From contig JAURJZ010000003.1 of the NCBI GenBank assembly GCA_030831965.1, positions 1 to 50,651 of the forward strand: a stretch of DNA of 50,651 nucleotides. The letters run 5' to 3'. Made by a program: the position numbers and the translations under genes. The stretch's first letter is position 1, and each line of letters opens with the position of its first letter. The notes under the pieces are model-generated. The model worked only from the letters and a program-made list of their open reading frames with translations. It was not told the origin of the DNA and ran no database searches. The DNA comes from Verrucomicrobiota bacterium (GTDB lineage: Bacteria > Verrucomicrobiota > Verrucomicrobiia > Opitutales > UBA953). This document shows positions 8,343 to 16,373 of this stretch, in pieces.

Positions 8343-10337
8343 TCAGTTGGGCTTCTTGGCGGGGGCGGGCGCCTTGGGCTTCGGGGGCGTGGCGGGGCGG
8401 TCGAGGTCGCGGTTGGTCGAGTGGCGCGGCGCCTTGGTCGGGTCGGCGATGGCGGCGTCGGCCACGAGCGGCTCGCGGAGCGAGGCCCGGCGCATGCGCC
8501 CGGGCTCGTTGAGCAGGCCGAGCAGCTCGGGAAGGTGGCGGTCGTGGACGCCGCGGGGATCGGTGCCGTGGAGGATCGCGAGGTAGGCGGCCTTGCCGAC
8601 CACCTCGCCCATCATGCCGCAGGTCCGCATGACGCGCACGGTGCCGAGGGCCTCGCGGGTGACGCTGATGTTGCGGCCCGCCATGAAGAGGTTGGGCACG
8701 TTGCGGGAGTAGAGGCAGCGGTAGGGCACGGGGTAGCCGTTGCGGCGGTCGATGTGGTGCCCGAAGATCGCGCGGGAGATGAAGGGGTTGTCCGGGGTCT
8801 TCTTGGCGAACTGCTCCCTCGGCACGTGCAGGTCGATGTCCCAGGTCGTCGGGATGCAGCCGTCGGGAAACTCGCGCTTGGCCAGGAAGTCGGGCAGCGC
8901 CAGCACGACGTCGCCGAGCAGCTGCTGGGTCTCGCGGGTGCCGCCCACGGGCGAGACCCAGCGGAGCTCGGCCCGCTCGGCCGCCAACCGCTGGGCGTCC
9001 AGGCGCGCCGCGGCGGCCGGATCGGCCGGCGCCGGTCCGGCGGGCATCGGCGCCTTGAGGGCGGAGAAGGCGCCGAAGACCGCCCGGAGGTTCCAGTCGC
9101 GGATGCGCTCAAGGTCCCGGATCGGGTGCAGGTCGTATCCGGATTCCCAGAACCACTCGCCCTTGTAGAAGGGCCGGTCGCCGTCCGCGCCCCTGCTCTT
9201 GGGCAGCCCGGGGAAGTCGCCCCGCTCGAGCTCGAGCGCCCAGGGCGTGGGCTGCCAGGCCGCGGGGCCGTCGGCCAGGGTGTAGTACCACATGTTGGAC
9301 ATGCCCATGCGCCCGGCGGGCGTCATCACGTGGTCCGCTCCCGCGGACACCCCCAGCGTGCCGTGGCCGGTGCAGTCGGCGAAGAGGCGGCCCCGGATCT
9401 CCCGCTCGCGCCCGGTTCGCACCTGCAGCAGCTTGACCGAGCGGATGCGGGGCCCGTCCTTGGTCACGCCCATCGCATAATGGCCGAGGAGGAGGGTCAG
9501 GTTGGGCTCGGCCTTGCAGACCGCCTCCTTGAGCGCGTCGCCGAAGGCGGCGGCGGGAGCCGGCGAGTCCTGGGCGCGGTCGGAGAACTCCTCGACGATC
9601 TCCCCGAGCCGGGGGTACTTGCCCCGAAGCGTCCCGCCCATCGCCCAGACCGCGATCTCCGAGCTGCCGTTGCCGCCCAGCACCTCGCGGTCCTGGATCA
9701 GGGCGACCTTCAGCGACTGCCGGGCGGCGGAGATGGCGGTGCCGAGTCCGGCGTAGCCGCCGCCGACCACGACGAGGTCGAATTCGCCGAGGTCCTCGGC
9801 CTTGTCGGAGGGATTGTTGCGGCGCCGTCGCTCCTCCGCGAGCTTGGCCGGCTCGTCGGGCGGGAGGTAGGAGGGGTCGGAGCTGAGGACGATGGCGTCG
9901 CAGCGGCCGTTGAAGCCCGTGAGGTCGCGCAGCGCGAGGCGGGCGGGCCCGGCGGGCAGGTCGACCTCGCCCGCGGGTTGCCAGCGCCAGTCGGCCCCGT
10001 TGGTGCCGAGGATGGCGCCGGTGGGCTTGCCGTTGACGTGCAGCTCGAAGCGGCCCGGGTTGCCGGCGGCTCCCCAGGGAGCCACCCAGTCCCGGGTGCG
10101 AACCCAGGCCCGGAAGCGTCCGGCCTTGGCGATCTGGACGCTGCCGCTCGCGTCGGCCACGGGTTTGCCCAGGCCATGGGCCATGAGGTAGGGGGACCCG
10201 ACGGAGAGGGTGGGTTGGGTGTCGGTGAACCAGCCGCCGCGGTCGGCCAGCGCCTCGGCCTCGACCCAGGCGGTCTCGGCTTGGGCGCAGGCCGAGACGG
10301 CGAGGAGGAGGGACAGGGCGGGGAGGCGGTGTCGCAT
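8343..10337 (-). CDS. Secreted FAD-dependent oxidoreductase
   Basis: 664 residues with a cleavable signal peptide (MRHRLPALSLLLAVSACAQA); the cysteine at 17 could also mark a lipoprotein. Residues about 22-155 form a beta-rich module resembling a carbohydrate-binding or concanavalin-like domain. From 187 the FAD fold begins with DLVVVGGGYAG, followed by ALIQDREVLGGNGSSE, typical of the FAD-dependent oxidoreductase family that includes PF12831 members. Such proteins are common in polysaccharide-degrading Verrucomicrobia and Planctomycetes, but their substrates are mostly unknown. It is the first gene of an apparent operon with the ApbE-fusion flavoprotein, so it may pass electrons to that membrane protein; that is inference. 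Confidence 0.85.
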   Translation of the reverse strand: MRHRLPALSLLLAVSACAQAETAWVEAEALADRGGWFTDTQPTLSVGSPYLMAHGLGKPVADASGSVQIAKAGRFRAWVRTRDWVAPWGAAGNPGRFELHVNGKPTGAILGTNGADWRWQPAGEVDLPAGPARLALRDLTGFNGRCDAIVLSSDPSYLPPDEPAKLAEERRRRNNPSDKAEDLGEFDLVVVGGGYAGLGTAISAARQSLKVALIQDREVLGGNGSSEIAVWAMGGTLRGKYPRLGEIVEEFSDRAQDSPAPAAAFGDALKEAVCKAEPNLTLLLGHYAMGVTKDGPRIRSVKLLQVRTGREREIRGRLFADCTGHGTLGVSAGADHVMTPAGRMGMSNMWYYTLADGPAAWQPTPWALELERGDFPGLPKSRGADGDRPFYKGEWFWESGYDLHPIRDLERIRDWNLRAVFGAFSALKAPMPAGPAPADPAAAARLDAQRLAAERAELRWVSPVGGTRETQQLLGDVVLALPDFLAKREFPDGCIPTTWDIDLHVPREQFAKKTPDNPFISRAIFGHHIDRRNGYPVPYRCLYSRNVPNLFMAGRNISVTREALGTVRVMRTCGMMGEVVGKAAYLAILHGTDPRGVHDRHLPELLGLLNEPGRMRRASLREPLVADAAIADPTKAPRHSTNRDLDRPATPPKPKAPAPAKKPN

Positions 10338-10384
10338 GGCGTTTTGACAGGCAGACCCGATTGTCGTTCCGCCCGCTTCGTCCC

Positions 10385-10413
10385 TTGACTTCCTTGCCTG
10401 ACTCCCGAAGGGT
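10385..10413 (+). promoter_or_regulatory. Candidate tRNA-Pro promoter
   Basis: TTGACT (10385-10390) and AAGGGT (10408-10413) are 17 bp apart. Transcription would start near 10420, leaving a leader of roughly 9 nt before the mature tRNA 5' end at 10429. The -10 is weak. Confidence 0.35.
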
Positions 10414-10428
10414 GGGGGTCTCCGCTAT

Positions 10429-10506
10429 CGGGCTGTAGCGCAGTCTGGCTAGCGCACTTGCTTAGGGTGCAAGGGGTCGTGGGTTCAAATCCCCCCAGCC
10501 CGACCA
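10429..10506 (+). tRNA. tRNA-Pro with anticodon AGG
   Basis: A full cloverleaf can be drawn. The acceptor stem pairs CGGGCTG (10429-10435) with CAGCCCG (10496-10502); A at 10503 is the discriminator, and CCA is encoded at 10504-10506. The D arm pairs GCGC with GCGC. The anticodon stem pairs CTTGC with GCAAG around the loop TTAGGGT, so the anticodon is AGG (10464-10466) with G37, as in proline tRNAs. The T loop is TTCAAAT. Overall sequence closely resembles bacterial tRNA-Pro. Two oddities: A at position 34, and a U-C mismatch in the T stem (10480 with 10494). Confidence 0.93.
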
Positions 10507-10569
10507 GCGGAGGCCCCCGGGAAGTTCCCCTTGGAACCGCCCCGGGGATGCCTTAGGGGATGTTTTCCC

Positions 10570-12540
10570 ATGCGATGCCTGCTGGCCGCCCTCCTGTTCC
10601 TCGGGTCCTCCCTCGGCGCCGACCTTCCCCGTTTCGGCGACGAGTCCGTCAACCGGTTCGTGGCCGAGGCGGACGCCGCGGCGCGGCGCGGCGCGCCCCT
10701 GACGCCGGAATTCTGGTCCTGGGTCGACCGCCATCCCGAGGTCCGCGCGGGTCTGCTCTTCGCGCGCCATCCCATGCCGGCCGTTCACGCGGCCAACCTC
10801 GACCTGCTCCGTCGTTCCGTGACCCCGCAGCAGGCGGATCGCTACGCCCACCTTTTGCTCGCGGTCGCAGTCAACGGCGACCAGCCGCTCCGCGCCGAGG
10901 CCGAGCAGGCGCCCGCCAGCTGGCCCGAGCCGGTGACCAGGGTGGCGGCGTGGATGCGCGCCTCGGGCACGAGCTATCTCCAGGCGATGGGGGACGCCGC
11001 CGCCGCGCTCGGCGCCGCGGGTGTCCCCGCCGCCGAGGCCGCGAGGGATCGGGGATTCTGGACGAAGGTGGCCCATGCCTCGGGCGCTTACCCGCCGCGG
11101 CTGGCGGCGTCGGTGCCCGCGCACATCCGCTGGTTGGTCGACCGCCTCGATGCGCCCGCGCCCGAGGGCGGCAAGCAGCCCTGGCCGGCCTTCCCGATGG
11201 CCAAGGCTCCCTGGCCCCTGCTGACCTGGTTCCGCGACGTGCCCCCGGAGCGTGAGCGCGACTGGGTCTGGGACTATTACTGGGGCAAGCTGCCCGGCCA
11301 ATCCAAGTCGGGCATCATCGGTTACGGGCGCTACTCCTGGGACTACGACCGGGTCCCGGCGGTGAAGCACAAGGCGAGCGCCTGGCATCCCTCCTCGCTG
11401 CCTCGCATCTGGGAGGACGGCGGGGTGTGCGGCCGCCTCTCCACCATGGGCGACACCTTCCGCCGCACGCTCGGGATTCCCGCGCGCGGGGCGGGGCAGC
11501 CCGGGCACCGCGCCTTCGTCAGCTACGGCTGGGATGCCAAGCGGGGCCTCTGGACCTTCGGCGTCGGCCAGAGCATCGCCGGCATCGAGGTGACGACCAG
11601 CTCGCCCGAGCTCGCCCAGCCCGCCGAGTTTCTCCGCAACGGAGCGGTCAATTGCCAGGCGCTGGTCGGCGCGATGAACCTCGGGCTGGAGCGCTGGACC
11701 CGGGCCCGCATCCTGGCTTGGCACGCGCAGGAGCTGCCCGTCGCGGCAAGGGACCGCGCGCGGCGCGACGCCCTTGCCCTGAATCCCTACGACCTCGGCC
11801 TGTGGCGCCAGTCGGCCGAGGCCGCCCCGGACGTCCCGGCCCTCGCCCGGGTGCTGGCCGAGATGGACGCCCTGCTGGTCAATCCCAACGGCCGGCTCGA
11901 GGAGGCCGAGCGCCTCTCCGCCTCGACCGATTTCGCGACGCTCGGCGGCGGCGACCCCAAGGCCCGCTCCGATGTCGGCAACTCGGTCGCCCGCGTGGCC
12001 GGCGACGCGCTCCTGCGCCAAGGCGTCGAACGCCTGCTCGCCGCCGGGGGCTCGCGGGCGGAATTGCGCTCGATGGTCCGGGCGGAGATTGGCCGCCGTG
12101 CCGCCCTCGGGCTGCCCCACGGCTCCCTGGTGACCGTCCAGCTGCTCACCCGGCTCGACCTCCTTGCCGACGGCGCGGCGCCCGTGCTCGCCTCGGTCGA
12201 GTCGGGCGTTCGCGCGGCCGACGCGCTCAAGGGCAAGGCCCGCGAGCGCGCGCTTTCCGACCTCGCCCTGCGCCTCGCCGTCCTGCGCGAGGCGGACCCC
12301 GCCCAGGTGGAGGCGTGGTCCTCCCGCATCATCGCCTCCCTCGCCGGCCCGTCGCGCTGGACCTTGGACAAGGACGGCAAGCCGGTCCCGGACAAGCTGC
12401 TCGCCGACCTGCACGGCCTGCGCGCGCATGCCCTGCGCAAGCTCGGTCCCCCCGCGAAAGGCAAGATCGCCTTGGCCCTGGCCCAGTTCGAGGAGGGCAG
12501 GCCCCGGCCGGCCGCGGTGCCCGCCTCCCCGTCGCGCTGA
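10570..12540 (+). CDS. Secreted transglutaminase-like protein
   Basis: 656 residues with a signal peptide (MRCLLAALLFLGSSLGA). The ATG at 10570 is chosen because it starts the signal peptide; an upstream in-frame start would add a non-hydrophobic stretch close to the tRNA. Around residues 280-325 is a transglutaminase/cysteine-protease-like core: GGVCGRLSTMGDTFRRTLGIPARG supplies C287, PGHRAFVSYG supplies H313, and an Asp (WD, about 322) follows. The large N- and C-terminal parts are helical and of no family I recognise. Expected location is periplasm or outside the cell. Enzymatic activity is inferred from the Cys/His spacing only. Confidence 0.66.
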   Translation: MRCLLAALLFLGSSLGADLPRFGDESVNRFVAEADAAARRGAPLTPEFWSWVDRHPEVRAGLLFARHPMPAVHAANLDLLRRSVTPQQADRYAHLLLAVAVNGDQPLRAEAEQAPASWPEPVTRVAAWMRASGTSYLQAMGDAAAALGAAGVPAAEAARDRGFWTKVAHASGAYPPRLAASVPAHIRWLVDRLDAPAPEGGKQPWPAFPMAKAPWPLLTWFRDVPPERERDWVWDYYWGKLPGQSKSGIIGYGRYSWDYDRVPAVKHKASAWHPSSLPRIWEDGGVCGRLSTMGDTFRRTLGIPARGAGQPGHRAFVSYGWDAKRGLWTFGVGQSIAGIEVTTSSPELAQPAEFLRNGAVNCQALVGAMNLGLERWTRARILAWHAQELPVAARDRARRDALALNPYDLGLWRQSAEAAPDVPALARVLAEMDALLVNPNGRLEEAERLSASTDFATLGGGDPKARSDVGNSVARVAGDALLRQGVERLLAAGGSRAELRSMVRAEIGRRAALGLPHGSLVTVQLLTRLDLLADGAAPVLASVESGVRAADALKGKARERALSDLALRLAVLREADPAQVEAWSSRIIASLAGPSRWTLDKDGKPVPDKLLADLHGLRAHALRKLGPPAKGKIALALAQFEEGRPRPAAVPASPSR

Positions 12541-12547
12541 CCCAGCC

Positions 12548-13231
12548 TCAGCTTTCCCGCCGGCGGAACGCGCCCCAGAGGGTTTGCCGGGCGGGGGCCG
12601 CCAGGTGCTCCAGGCGCGCGGCCGCGAAGGCGTCGTCGACCTCGCCCGCGGGATGCCCGTCGAGCAGGCGCGCGTCCTCCAGGGCCGCCCGGCCGCGCCG
12701 CGCGGCGGCGATCACGGTCAGGTGGGCGAGGATCTGCGCGGCGGCCATCGCGAGGGCGAAGGCGGCGAAGGCGCGCAGCCCGCCGAGGCGACCCGGCGCG
12801 AGCAGGATGAGGAGGAGCGCCACGGGCCAGGCGTTGCCCCAGAGCACGCCGAGCCCGTCGAGCCGGGCGAGCCGACCGGCGCCGCGGTCCCTCGCGCGGT
12901 GCTGCAGCGCGTGGGCGGCTACCCGGGCGGCGCGGGCCGCCGCGAAGAGCGTGCGGCCGAAGTAGGTGCGGTGCGCCAGCCTGACCGCGGGCAGGTGGGC
13001 GGCGTAGCTGTCCCCGAGAAAGTCCAGGGTCTCGTCCACGGGGAGGTCGGGCAGCTCGCCGCGCAGGAGGACGATGCGCGCCGCCTGGTCGCCGTTGACA
13101 CCCCTGACCAGGAGCCGCGCGCCGCTGCGGCGCTCCAGCCAGCGCAGGCGGGCCCAGGCGAGCCAGGGTAGCATGACCGCGAGGGCGCCCAGCCCGAGCA
13201 GGACCACGTCGAGCCTTTGGCGAGGCGTCAT
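12548..13231 (-). CDS. Degenerate YugP-like zinc metallopeptidase homologue
   Basis: A 227-residue membrane protein with an N-terminal helix (8-27) and further hydrophobic segments (about 128-172). Middle and C-terminal parts align by eye with the YugP/Zn-peptidase-2 family: [10 protein letters not shown] before the active site, then [14 protein letters not shown] where the family has AVAAHEVGHAIQH. The catalytic HExxH is therefore RVAAH (103-107): the first His and the Glu are missing. The family's later acidic ligand, near the [14 protein letters not shown] stretch, also looks lost. It is intact as a reading frame, so I treat it as a pseudo-enzyme and not a pseudogene. Function unknown. It is divergent from hemF. 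Confidence 0.6.
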   Translation of the reverse strand: MTPRQRLDVVLLGLGALAVMLPWLAWARLRWLERRSGARLLVRGVNGDQAARIVLLRGELPDLPVDETLDFLGDSYAAHLPAVRLAHRTYFGRTLFAAARAARVAAHALQHRARDRGAGRLARLDGLGVLWGNAWPVALLLILLAPGRLGGLRAFAAFALAMAAAQILAHLTVIAAARRGRAALEDARLLDGHPAGEVDDAFAAARLEHLAAPARQTLWGAFRRRES

Positions 13232-13301
13232 GCCTTCGGAAACAAGGCATCCGTCGGCCGGTGGCGAGCCAAACAGCCCGCCTTGCCGGATGCCGCGGCG
13301 G

Positions 13302-13328
13302 CCGGGGTCAGCGTCGGGTTGACCCCGG
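13302..13328 (+). promoter_or_regulatory. Inverted repeat overlapping the hemF -35 region
   Basis: A perfect 9-bp inverted repeat, CCGGGGTCA (13302-13310) and TGACCCCGG (13320-13328), is separated by 9 bp. The right arm covers the proposed hemF -35 (TTGACC, 13319-13324). This is the geometry of a repressor or activator operator. The binding protein is unknown; as a hairpin it would lie upstream of the predicted transcript. Confidence 0.42.
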
Positions 13329-13347
13329 GGCTTCCGTCGGCGAGCGT
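13319..13347 (+). promoter_or_regulatory. Candidate hemF promoter
   Basis: TTGACC (13319-13324), 17 bp, then GAGCGT (13342-13347). The -10 ends 9 bp before the ATG at 13357, predicting a very short or absent leader. Confidence 0.42.
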
Positions 13348-13356
13348 GTCCCCGCC

Positions 13357-14235
13357 ATGGACATCGCCGCCGTACGCGAATATCTCCTCGGGCTGCAGGA
13401 CACGCTCTGCGCCCAGATCGAGGAGGTCGACGGCGCCCAGGTCTTCCGGACCGACAGCTGGGAGCGTCCGGAGGGTGGCGGCGGCCGCACCCGGGTCCTC
13501 GCCGGCGGCGCCGTCATCGAGAAGGGCGGGGTGGCCTTCTCCGACGTGCGCGGGACCCGGCTTCCGCCCTCGGCCACCCAGCACCGCCCCGAGCTGGCCG
13601 GACGCGCCTGGCGGGCAATGGGTGTGTCGGTGGTCCAGCATCCGATCAATCCCCATTGCCCGACCTCCCACCTGAACGTCCGCTTCTTCTGCACCGAGGG
13701 CCCCGACCCGGTCTGGTGGTTCGGCGGGGGCTTCGACCTCACGCCCTTCTACGGCTACGAGGAGGACGCGCGCGACTGGCACGCGGCCGCGCGCGAGGCG
13801 ACGGGCCCGCTCTACCCGCGCTTCAAGAAATGGTGCGACGAGTATTTCTGGCAAAGGCACCGGCAGGAGCCCCGCGGCATCGGGGGTGTCTTCTTCGACG
13901 ACTTCAGCGAGGGCGGGTTCGACGCCGCCTTCGCGCTCATGCGCCGCGTGGGCTCCGCCTACGGCCCGTCTCTCTGCCGCATCCTGCGGCGTCGCAAGGA
14001 CACGCCTTACGGCGCCCGCGAGACGGCTTGGCAGGAGATTCGCCGCGGCCGGTACGTCGAGTTCAACCTGGTCTGGGACCGCGGCACCCTCTTCGGGCTC
14101 CAGTCGGGGGGACGCACCGAATCCATCCTGATGTCCCTGCCCCCCCGGGCCCGCTGGGAATACCGCCACGAGCCCGAGCCCGGCACGCCCGAGGCGGCGC
14201 TGCTCGACTTCATCCGGCCCCGCGAGTGGGCCTGA
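13357..14235 (+). CDS. hemF: Oxygen-dependent coproporphyrinogen III oxidase
   Basis: Oxidatively decarboxylates coproporphyrinogen III to protoporphyrinogen IX with O2, in the cytoplasm. The 292 residues are close to the 299 of E. coli HemF. Family blocks are clear: [60 protein letters not shown] and [17 protein letters not shown]. The start is the ATG at 13357, which matches the usual N-terminus; an in-frame GTG further upstream would add an Arg-rich tail. It is first in a hemF-hemE-hemH run. An O2-dependent enzyme indicates heme synthesis under aerobic conditions. Confidence 0.96.
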   Translation: MDIAAVREYLLGLQDTLCAQIEEVDGAQVFRTDSWERPEGGGGRTRVLAGGAVIEKGGVAFSDVRGTRLPPSATQHRPELAGRAWRAMGVSVVQHPINPHCPTSHLNVRFFCTEGPDPVWWFGGGFDLTPFYGYEEDARDWHAAAREATGPLYPRFKKWCDEYFWQRHRQEPRGIGGVFFDDFSEGGFDAAFALMRRVGSAYGPSLCRILRRRKDTPYGARETAWQEIRRGRYVEFNLVWDRGTLFGLQSGGRTESILMSLPPRARWEYRHEPEPGTPEAALLDFIRPREWA

Positions 14236-14245
14236 CGCCCTCCTC

Positions 14246-14262
14246 CCCGCTTGCCAAGCGGG
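14246..14262 (+). other. Stem-loop in the hemF-hemE gap
   Basis: CCCGCTT (14246-14252) and AAGCGGG (14256-14262) form a 7-bp stem with a 3-nt loop just after the hemF stop. It overlaps the proposed hemE -35. It could limit read-through from hemF or simply stabilise the hemF mRNA end. Confidence 0.35.
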
Positions 14263-14278
14263 CCCTCGGCGGGATGCT
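14251..14278 (+). promoter_or_regulatory. Candidate hemE promoter
   Basis: TTGCCA (14251-14256), 16 bp, GATGCT (14273-14278), then 6 bp to the ATG. If used, the hemE transcript would be leaderless. Confidence 0.38.
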
Positions 14279-14284
14279 GGCGCC

Positions 14285-15313
14285 ATGAACTCACGGGAGC
14301 GCCTCCTTGCCGCCGTCCGTCGCGAGCCGCATGGCCGCGCGCCGGTCTGGATCATGCGCCAGGCCGGTCGCTACCTGCCCGAGTACCGCGAGCTGAAGTC
14401 GAGGCACGACTTCGTCACCCTCGTCCGCACGCCCGACCTGGCGACGGAGGTCACGCTCCAGCCCCTGCGGCGGTTCCCCCTCGACGCCGCGATCCTGTTC
14501 AGCGACATCCTCGTCGTGCCCGAGGCGCTGGGCGTGCCCTACCGCTTCCGCGAGTCCGGGGGCATCCAGATGGACCGCGCCCTGGCCACCCCGGCCGACC
14601 TCGCCGCGCTTTCCGCCGAGGGCGCGGCCGACCGTCTCGGCTACGTCTACGACACCCTCCGCCTGCTCCGCGCCGAGCTTGGCGCCTCGAAGGCCCTCCT
14701 CGGCTTCGCCGGCAGCCCCTGGACGCTCGCCTGCTACCTCGTCGACGGCGGGAGCGCCGAGGGATTCCCGCGCACGCTCGCCCTCGCACGCAACGAGCCT
14801 GCCGCCTTCGCCCGCCTGCTCGAGACCCTGGCCGACACCGTCGCCGAGTATCTGCGCCGCCAGCTCGAGGCCGGTGCCGACGCCGTCCAGGTGTTCGACA
14901 GCTGGGCGGGGCTCCTCGCGGGCGCGGAGTACGAGGCGCTCTCGCTGCGCTGGACGCGGGCGGTGCTCGACCGGCTTCCCGCGGGCGCCCCTGTCATCCT
15001 CTACGCCAAGGGCAAGTCGGCCGAGGCGCGCGCGCTCGCCGGCACGGGCGCCGCCGTGCTCGGGGTCGATTGGGAGCTGCCGCTCTCGCGGGTTCGCGCG
15101 CTCGCCGGCCGGCCGGTCTGCCTGCAGGGCAACCTTGATCCGGAGTGGATGACCCGCGACCCGGAGGCCGCCGCCGGGGCGGCGCGCGCGGTGCTGGCGG
15201 ACAACGCCGGCGATCCCGGGCACATCTTCAACCTCGGCCACGGCATCACCCCCGAGGCGCGCATCGAGACCGTCGCCGCCGTGGTCGCGGCCGTCGTCGG
15301 CTCGGGCGATTGA
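14285..15313 (+). CDS. hemE: Uroporphyrinogen decarboxylase
   Basis: Decarboxylates the four acetate side chains of uroporphyrinogen III to give coproporphyrinogen III, the substrate of HemF encoded just upstream. At 342 residues it has typical length. Signature motifs are present: PVWIMRQAGRYLPEYR (about 20-35) and the second block GFAGSPWTLACYLVDGG, plus the catalytic FSDILVVPEALG aspartate region. No Shine-Dalgarno is visible; a -10-like hexamer sits 6 bp before the ATG. The hemH start lies 31 bp after its stop, so hemE and hemH are likely co-transcribed. Confidence 0.97.
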   Translation: MNSRERLLAAVRREPHGRAPVWIMRQAGRYLPEYRELKSRHDFVTLVRTPDLATEVTLQPLRRFPLDAAILFSDILVVPEALGVPYRFRESGGIQMDRALATPADLAALSAEGAADRLGYVYDTLRLLRAELGASKALLGFAGSPWTLACYLVDGGSAEGFPRTLALARNEPAAFARLLETLADTVAEYLRRQLEAGADAVQVFDSWAGLLAGAEYEALSLRWTRAVLDRLPAGAPVILYAKGKSAEARALAGTGAAVLGVDWELPLSRVRALAGRPVCLQGNLDPEWMTRDPEAAAGAARAVLADNAGDPGHIFNLGHGITPEARIETVAAVVAAVVGSGD

Positions 15314-15344
15314 CTCCCCCGCCTTTCCCCCTCCCTCCTTCCCC

Positions 15345-16370
15345 ATGCCCAAGCGCGCCGTCGTCCTGCTCAACCTAGGCTCACCCAGGAGCACCTCCGT
15401 GGGGGACGTCCGGGTCTACCTCCGCGAGTTCCTCGGCGACGAGCGCGTCATCGACTATCCCGCGGCCTTCCGCTTCGCCCTCCTCGAGGGCATCATCCTC
15501 CGCACCCGGCCCCGCAAGACGGCCGAGGCCTACCGGACCGTCTGGACTCCCGAGGGCGCGCCCCTGCTCGTGACCACGGAGAGGCTGCGGGCCAAGCTCG
15601 AGGCCGCCTGCGGGCTTCCGGTCGTCACGGGCATGCGCTACGGCGAGCCTTCCTGCGCGCAGGCGGTCGAGCGCCTGGTCGAGCTTGGCGCGGAGGAGGT
15701 CTTCGTCCTCCCGCAGTATCCCCACTACGCGATGTCGAGCTACGAGACCGTGGTGGTCAAGTTCCAGGAGGAGCTCCTCCGGCGCGCGCCCGGCATGCGC
15801 TGGCAGGTGCTCCAGCCCTATTTCGACGACCCCGCCTACATCGCCGCCTTGGTCGAGTCGGCCCGGCCCTGGCTGGACAAGCCCTTCGACAAGGTCCTGT
15901 TCTCCTACCACGGCGTGCCCGAGCGGCACCTTCGCAAGGGCGACGCCTCGAAGGCCCATTGCACCAAGATACCCAACTGCTGCGAGGTGGCCAACCCGAG
16001 CCACGCCAACTGCTACCGGCACCAGTGCGTGCGCACGACCGAGCTCTTCCGCCAGGCGGCCGGCCTGCGCAAGGACCAGGTGGAGCTCGCCTTCCAGTCG
16101 CGCTTCGGCCCGGAGCAATGGCTCACCCCCTACACCGACAAGCGCCTCGAGGCCCTGCCGGGCGAGGGCGCCAGGCGCCTGCTGGTGATGTGCCCGGCCT
16201 TCACCGCCGACTGCCTCGAGACCATCGAGGAGATCAGCGAGGAGGGGAGGGAGGAGTTCATGGAGGCCGGCGGCGAGTCGTTCGAGCAGATACCCTGCCT
16301 CAACGACCAGCCCGTCCATGTGCGCTACCTCGCCGAGCGTGTCGCCCGCTGGCAGCCCTCGCACAGGTGA
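15345..16370 (+). CDS. hemH: Ferrochelatase
   Basis: Inserts Fe2+ into protoporphyrin IX. 341 residues, with the catalytic His in FSYHGVPERH (H189) and the acidic metal-path region MCPAFTADCLETIEEI. Residues 206-228 contain five cysteines (C206, C212, C213, C223, C228) in the CCEVANPSHANCYRHQC block. A comparable cysteine block is found in bacterial ferrochelatases that bind a [2Fe-2S] cluster, such as that of Myxococcus, so a cluster is plausible here. Being beside hemF (which makes protoporphyrinogen) suggests the protoporphyrin-dependent branch. The 31-bp leader after hemE is almost pure pyrimidine and has no Shine-Dalgarno. Confidence 0.95.
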   Translation: MPKRAVVLLNLGSPRSTSVGDVRVYLREFLGDERVIDYPAAFRFALLEGIILRTRPRKTAEAYRTVWTPEGAPLLVTTERLRAKLEAACGLPVVTGMRYGEPSCAQAVERLVELGAEEVFVLPQYPHYAMSSYETVVVKFQEELLRRAPGMRWQVLQPYFDDPAYIAALVESARPWLDKPFDKVLFSYHGVPERHLRKGDASKAHCTKIPNCCEVANPSHANCYRHQCVRTTELFRQAAGLRKDQVELAFQSRFGPEQWLTPYTDKRLEALPGEGARRLLVMCPAFTADCLETIEEISEEGREEFMEAGGESFEQIPCLNDQPVHVRYLAERVARWQPSHR

Positions 16371-16373
16371 CCG

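Noticed and set aside
10429-10506. tRNA-Pro as a tRNA pseudogene
   Set aside because: All stems except one T-stem pair are complete, the CCA end is encoded, and the proline identity elements look normal.
13230-13250. Inverted repeat ATGCCTT/AAGGCAT over the start of the YugP-like gene as a translational switch
   Set aside because: A single 7-bp repeat; nothing else supports regulation, so it was not listed as a feature.
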